From assembly GCA_021904315.1 (NCBI GenBank), contig CM038915.1:12772001-12836000 (forward strand): a stretch of DNA of 64,000 bases. The letters are read 5' to 3'. This DNA comes from Sphagnum magellanicum. Its lineage: Eukaryota; Streptophyta; Sphagnopsida; Sphagnales; Sphagnaceae. The position numbers and the translations under genes were made by a program. Below are positions 59,536-64,000 of this stretch, in pieces (position 1 is the stretch's first letter; every line of letters starts with the position of its first letter). Under the pieces are notes generated by a model. The model was not told the origin of the DNA. It searched no databases and saw nothing but the letters and a program-made list of their open reading frames with translations.

Positions 59536-62500
59536 TCATTCATCTTCGTCGCCAGTTGTTGTTATTATAAGACTTTGTTCCTTAGGCTTCTGACCAGTTG
59601 AAGAAGGGCAGAGCTGCTGCTGCTGGGTTTGATTGGCATCATCTTTGCTGGTGGTGGTGGTGGTGGTTTGAAAGATGTCAAGATTATTGTCATTCTCAGC
59701 AGCAGGAGCTGGAATCTCATCAATCTCAACATCCAAATTCATAGTTGTTGTTGCTGCTGCTGCTGCAATGTTGGACATGATTTCAACTGGATTAAAGGAT
59801 ACCATATTACTATTATTATTATTATCCCAGTCGTCACATGTAGCTTCAACAGAATTCAAGGATGGAGATGGGGGAGATGGGATGGCCACTCCTTCAGCTG
59901 ATGTCACCATTGCAGCAGCTTGCAGAGTGCGTGATCTACAGCAGCTGCTGCTGCTGCGTGGCTTTTTCACAATCTTTTGTCTTCTGCAAATGGAAATTAA
60001 ATTCATAAAAAAATATTCCATGCATTGTACACCAGCACCAACAACAACACATGATCTTCACATCTGCTTACACAAATAATTCATGAAATTTCCAACTTCA
60101 AAAACATGCGATTTGACATTCTGAAGTCCAATTCTAAGAACTGTATCCATTTGGAAAGGAAACTCATTCTGATGGGCACCCGAATTTCAATATGATTCTG
60201 ATGGAAATTTCTTGAATTCACTTAACACCATTCATGACCACAACAAAAAATAAAGATTTAAGGGTTGAAGCAGCCAGAGCTTAAATTACTTTCGTTGAGC
60301 AAGACAAGCAGCCAAAGCTTCTTCATCTTCCTGTGATAGCACACTCCATTTCTCAGAGTCTCCAAATCCTTCCACATGCTGATCAATTTCTGGTAAGACA
60401 ACAACAATTTACTCCTCAAACTATGGACATCATGCGACAACACAAGAGCCAGATCCACCCATGGATCCACCAGAGAAACTTGCATTCTTCAGCTCCAATT
60501 TTTAAGCTTGGATCTAAGTTCTTCAGAGGGGGAAAAAAAGAGAGATTGTGTTGCCCAAGCAAGAAAGATACAATTTTTGATTAAATTAATGAATGACAGT
60601 AGCATACCTTGAACCACAACAACTTCATGATCATCTGCACCTTTCAACTTCCAACATGCACTTATAATTCCGGGCAATGTTGTATCCCAAACAATTGCTT
60701 CTGTCCTCATTGCATCACGTCTTGGACCTCCTGCAACTTTCCAAAAAAATTTAATAAGTTTGAGAATTTAATCGATGCATGATTTGGGTGAAGGTTTCTG
60801 CTAGGAGAGGATGATGACACATGATGAGCAATACCACCAACCAATTCTGCTCATGGGTTTAAGGTTTAGGATGGTAAATTGGTTTAATACTTACTAGTGA
60901 ACAAATGATGATCAATACCACTAATTGTGCTCATGGGTTTAAGGTCTAGTGTGATATTATCAGTTTTATCCTCATGAGTGAGAACATAATGATTGATACC
61001 ACTAATAATTGTGCTCAAGGGTTTAGGGTTTATGGTGGTATTGGTTTCGTCCTCACAAGTGAATAACGAAACTCAGACATCAAACAAATTTTTTTTAAAT
61101 CTTGTGTATGTATTGTTTTTTAAAACTTCCTTGGGTAGTAGTACTCATGTGGCTGGATGTTCCAGTTTTTCATCACCTTTCTGCCTCCTGCTACATATTG
61201 GTTGAAGAGTGTTGAGTGCATCAAAATGGGGCTTGGGTGAGGGGAGAAGGCGGCAGCAAGTGCACCTCTTTTGTCACAACTTATTGAGCCTGTGGCTTCA
61301 ACTGCTGCCGCCATGGCTTTTGCAAGTTCTGCCTTCACTCTCAGCTTCTCAAGATGGGTTGATTGTTGTTTGGGAGACAACAATAGCCCTGAATTTTTTG
61401 TTTCTTCTACAAGTTGGAGTAATTCTGCTTCTTTTTGTTTTGCCTAACCAAAACATACAAGAGTTCATAAGCACAAATTTGCATTGATGTGTTCACAATT
61501 TATTTTATGTTCTTGTATGTGGTTTTTTGGAGAATGAATGAATTGAGCACGGGTTTTTCATTTCTCTGTATATTTTCTCCCCACTCCAACCAAAATTTCC
61601 CATACTTGTTAGAAAATCCAACTACTAGAGACCTTGCATATCATGGGTTATCTCTATAATTTGTTATGAAACAAAAGGTAGGTGTCGGGCATAGCCACAT
61701 GATGTTGGGTTGGTTTCCAAGTATCCTAATCATTTTGCATAAGACAATGAACATTACGCCAATATAGCACCTCTTTTCTTGCTGCAAATGCCTCTTCTCT
61801 TTGGTCCTTTTTGCTACCCTCAACTTCAGCAATTACAAAATCAATATGCTGCCTTGCAACCCTGCAAAAGTAAATTCTTTAGCATGATTGTTCTCTAATT
61901 TAGTTTCCAATTTGTTTATCAAGCACCTTTAAGAACCAAAGTTACTTCAAAAATGCTCTCACACATCAAAGGTACCCATGATTAAACCCTTGAACAATAT
62001 CATACTAGACTTTTTTTTATAGACTTACTTAGTGATATTATAATACACAAATTAAATGGCATAAGAACTTTGGAAATTGGAAATGACTAACAATAATGCT
62101 ACACACAAACAAATTGAATTTATCAATAGGTTGTTCAATCATATGTACGTGGTGGAAAGAACATCATCACAAAGTAATATGAGAAGTTGCAACTTTTCGT
62201 AAATCTCGAGACTTGAATACCCCTCCACTCCATGTCCTAGAGCTTTAGCAAACCCTTCCATTCCTTTTGGGAATAACATTGTGTGACATGATGTTGACAT
62301 AGAGCCCACGAAGGATGTTGAAGAAGAAGATGGATTGACATTATTGGCATGGATTTGACTATCATCGGAAATCTTGTTCTTACTCTCTACATAGCCTATG
62401 CATGATTTCTTGCATAGATGTTTTCTTAGAACTTCTAGCCATGAATTCTTGCTTGTAGCACTATATGTCACATTACATCTGCAATGACAAGAAATCTATC

Positions 62501-63769
62501 AATTTAAACTTGACAAGTATCATCAAAATTGCATCAACTCCGCTTGGATCTTGCCACGACAAGGCCCAAGTCCCTCTTGAATCCCCTTCTTCTACCTAAT
62601 CATGAATCCATTTAATAACATGCAAGTACAATATAGAAAAGTAATCCACATATATCAAGAATGTTTTTTTAATTTTGATTTATAGAAGAAAAAAAATTCA
62701 ATTCATGGATAAGAGAATGAAATGATTGTTTTGGTTATCAAAAATATATTCACATAAGGTTGGAAAAATACATACTCCTCATTGGATTCATCTAATATGA
62801 TAGACAATAGTTCGACATGGAGTCGAACAAGTTGTGATTGTGCCCCACGCCTTACACTACAACCTTTTGCAATTTCCCGCAAGACCTTTTCAACTTCCCC
62901 TTGTTTCACATGAACAATCTAGAACATCCAAGATCAACATCCAATTTCATTTTTTGACAAGGTCAACATTCAAATATATTCTAATGACCCAAAGTTGCAT
63001 CACCTATTGAGTCTTAATAATCTTGTTTAAAAAAACCTTTGACACTTGTTGGGGTTATGCAACCTACTTTCTTATTTAATCCTTCACTTCTAGTACATTT
63101 GGCCATGTAATATTATGTGACATGTGCCAAAATTGACAACCACAATGTAGCTATTAAAGTCATTTAAAAGTTGAACAACAAAATTCTAACTATAGGCTTT
63201 AATACCTTGCCAAATGCAGAACAAAACTCTACCAATTGCAACGATAGCCCAATAGCATTTCTCGGAAGTTCAATGTTGCTAACATTTGTCAATGGTTCTC
63301 CTTTGGGCCACAAGATTTCTTCTTCATTCTCTACTTCTTCACACCATTTGTGATTCTGAAAACATTATTTCAAAGATATAGGTATCATTCACATGAGATC
63401 ATTACATAAACTTGTTTAACATAAAACATGATTTTGACATTATATACATATGTATATGCTAACCTGATATAAATGTGGTAGAATTCTTGAAGGTCTTTTT
63501 GGTGTCTTAATGTCCAACTTTGAAGTTTTGAACAATTCTTGTGGTAATCCATCCACATTAGCCATTTGGGATGTTAATGTTGCTATGTCCCAAGCTTCCA
63601 AAATATTTTTTCCTTCCAAATTTGTGATTGGGACTTGGTCCTCTCCTATGTCCATGCTAAGATTTGCAATATTGACATTTTTACATGTTTTTCTTTCCAT
63701 CAATGTCATAATAGGATCTTGCCCTTTGTCATCATCAACTTCAAATGCATCACAAGCTTGAACACTTTC
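59536..63769 (-). CDS. DDT-domain (chromatin-type) plant protein, 5' part outside window
   Basis: Nine exons on the minus strand join in frame: 63769-63464, 63355-63206, 62918-62776, 62478-62149, 61861-61771, 61443-61266, 60730-60608, 60389-60290 and 59983-59536. They give 622 codons ending in TGA, and all introns are GT-AG. Exons 2-4 carry the DDT/WHIM-like region of plant DDT proteins: QLVEFCSAFGK, VLREIAKGC...RRG, LVRLHVELLSIILDE, NSWLEVLRK and GYSSLEIYEKLQLLILLCDD. Exon 5 is a charged helix (VARQHIDFVIAEVEGSKKDQ onward). Exon 7 has a CWKLKG...EVVVVQ strand and exon 8 DSEKWSVLSQEDEE. The C-terminal 145 residues are low-complexity (Asn, Thr, Gln, Asp). DDT proteins act in the nucleus, usually with chromatin-remodelling factors. 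Plant CDCA7-like proteins join a 4CXXC zinc finger to such a DDT region, so a zinc finger may lie beyond the right edge. Exon 63769 starts at a splice acceptor, so the start codon is outside the window. Confidence 0.85.
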
Positions 63770-64000
63770 CTAAAGGAAGACATTTAAGTGAGAACTCCAT
63801 GGGAAACATTAATATGACAAAGTGGTTTGGAACAACACACTAGAAAAACGTAGAATGTCAAACCATACTGCCATAACACACGTATAGTGAAAAAAGATTG
63901 TTATATGCAATGTTGGTAAACCCATGCTTTCAACATTATCCCATTATCAAAATGATTTTTCAAAATTCAATCCAACATTAATAATCCACCTTTAATAAAC
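63770..64000 (-). other. Intron of the DDT gene running off the window
   Basis: The sequence upstream of the acceptor CTTTAG|GAAAGT shows no coding frame continuing the protein, so the preceding exon is outside the window. Confidence 0.5.

Overview
The window is nuclear DNA from a streptophyte (green plant lineage). I cannot place it more precisely; a bryophyte, a fern or a streptophyte alga would all fit. The evidence is a GARP/MYB-CC phosphate-starvation-response-type transcription factor, a plant HAPLESS 8-like UBZ zinc-finger gene, a plant DDT-domain gene, GT-AG introns of 100-1650 bp and long AT-rich intergenic DNA. The host genes use the standard code: thousands of codons rich in Gln stay open with no internal TAA or TAG.

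Layout. (1) About 1-2,450 is AT-rich non-coding DNA. (2) About 2,450-8,300 (+) is a six-exon MYB-CC gene (599 aa) with a long pyrimidine- and microsatellite-rich leader; one intron has a GC-AG border. (3) About 9,170-11,260 (+) is a 5'-truncated LINE. It is in frame over its whole length but carries six in-frame TAR codons and a ruined catalytic motif. It lies between the 3' ends of two convergent genes. (4) 23,095-11,752 (-) is a four-exon gene for a predicted 2,827-aa, mostly disordered HAP8-like protein. Its largest exon holds an 8 x 69 bp coding minisatellite. The leader and promoter probably extend to about 25.2-25.8 kb. (5) About 25.8-59.5 kb is AT-rich intergenic DNA. It holds two decayed hAT-like transposase relics (about 33.3-34.7 and 42.7-45.0 kb), a small dispersed repeat family, two large tandem-repeat fields (39.65-40.36 and 55.9-57.2 kb), and a GC-richer island (47.2-51.3 kb) with a 4 x 80 bp repeat and no recognisable protein. 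(6) 63,769-59,536 (-) is the 3' part (nine exons, 622 aa) of a DDT-domain chromatin-type gene that runs off the right edge.

The three genes show no evident functional link. All exon borders were derived by hand from reading-frame continuity, splice consensus and remembered family motifs, with no alignment or transcript data. The most notable items are the LINE whose only in-frame stops are TAA/TAG, the near-identical 69-bp coding repeat in an exceptionally enlarged HAP8-like protein, the GC-AG intron inside the MYB domain, and the unexplained gene-like island at 47-51 kb.
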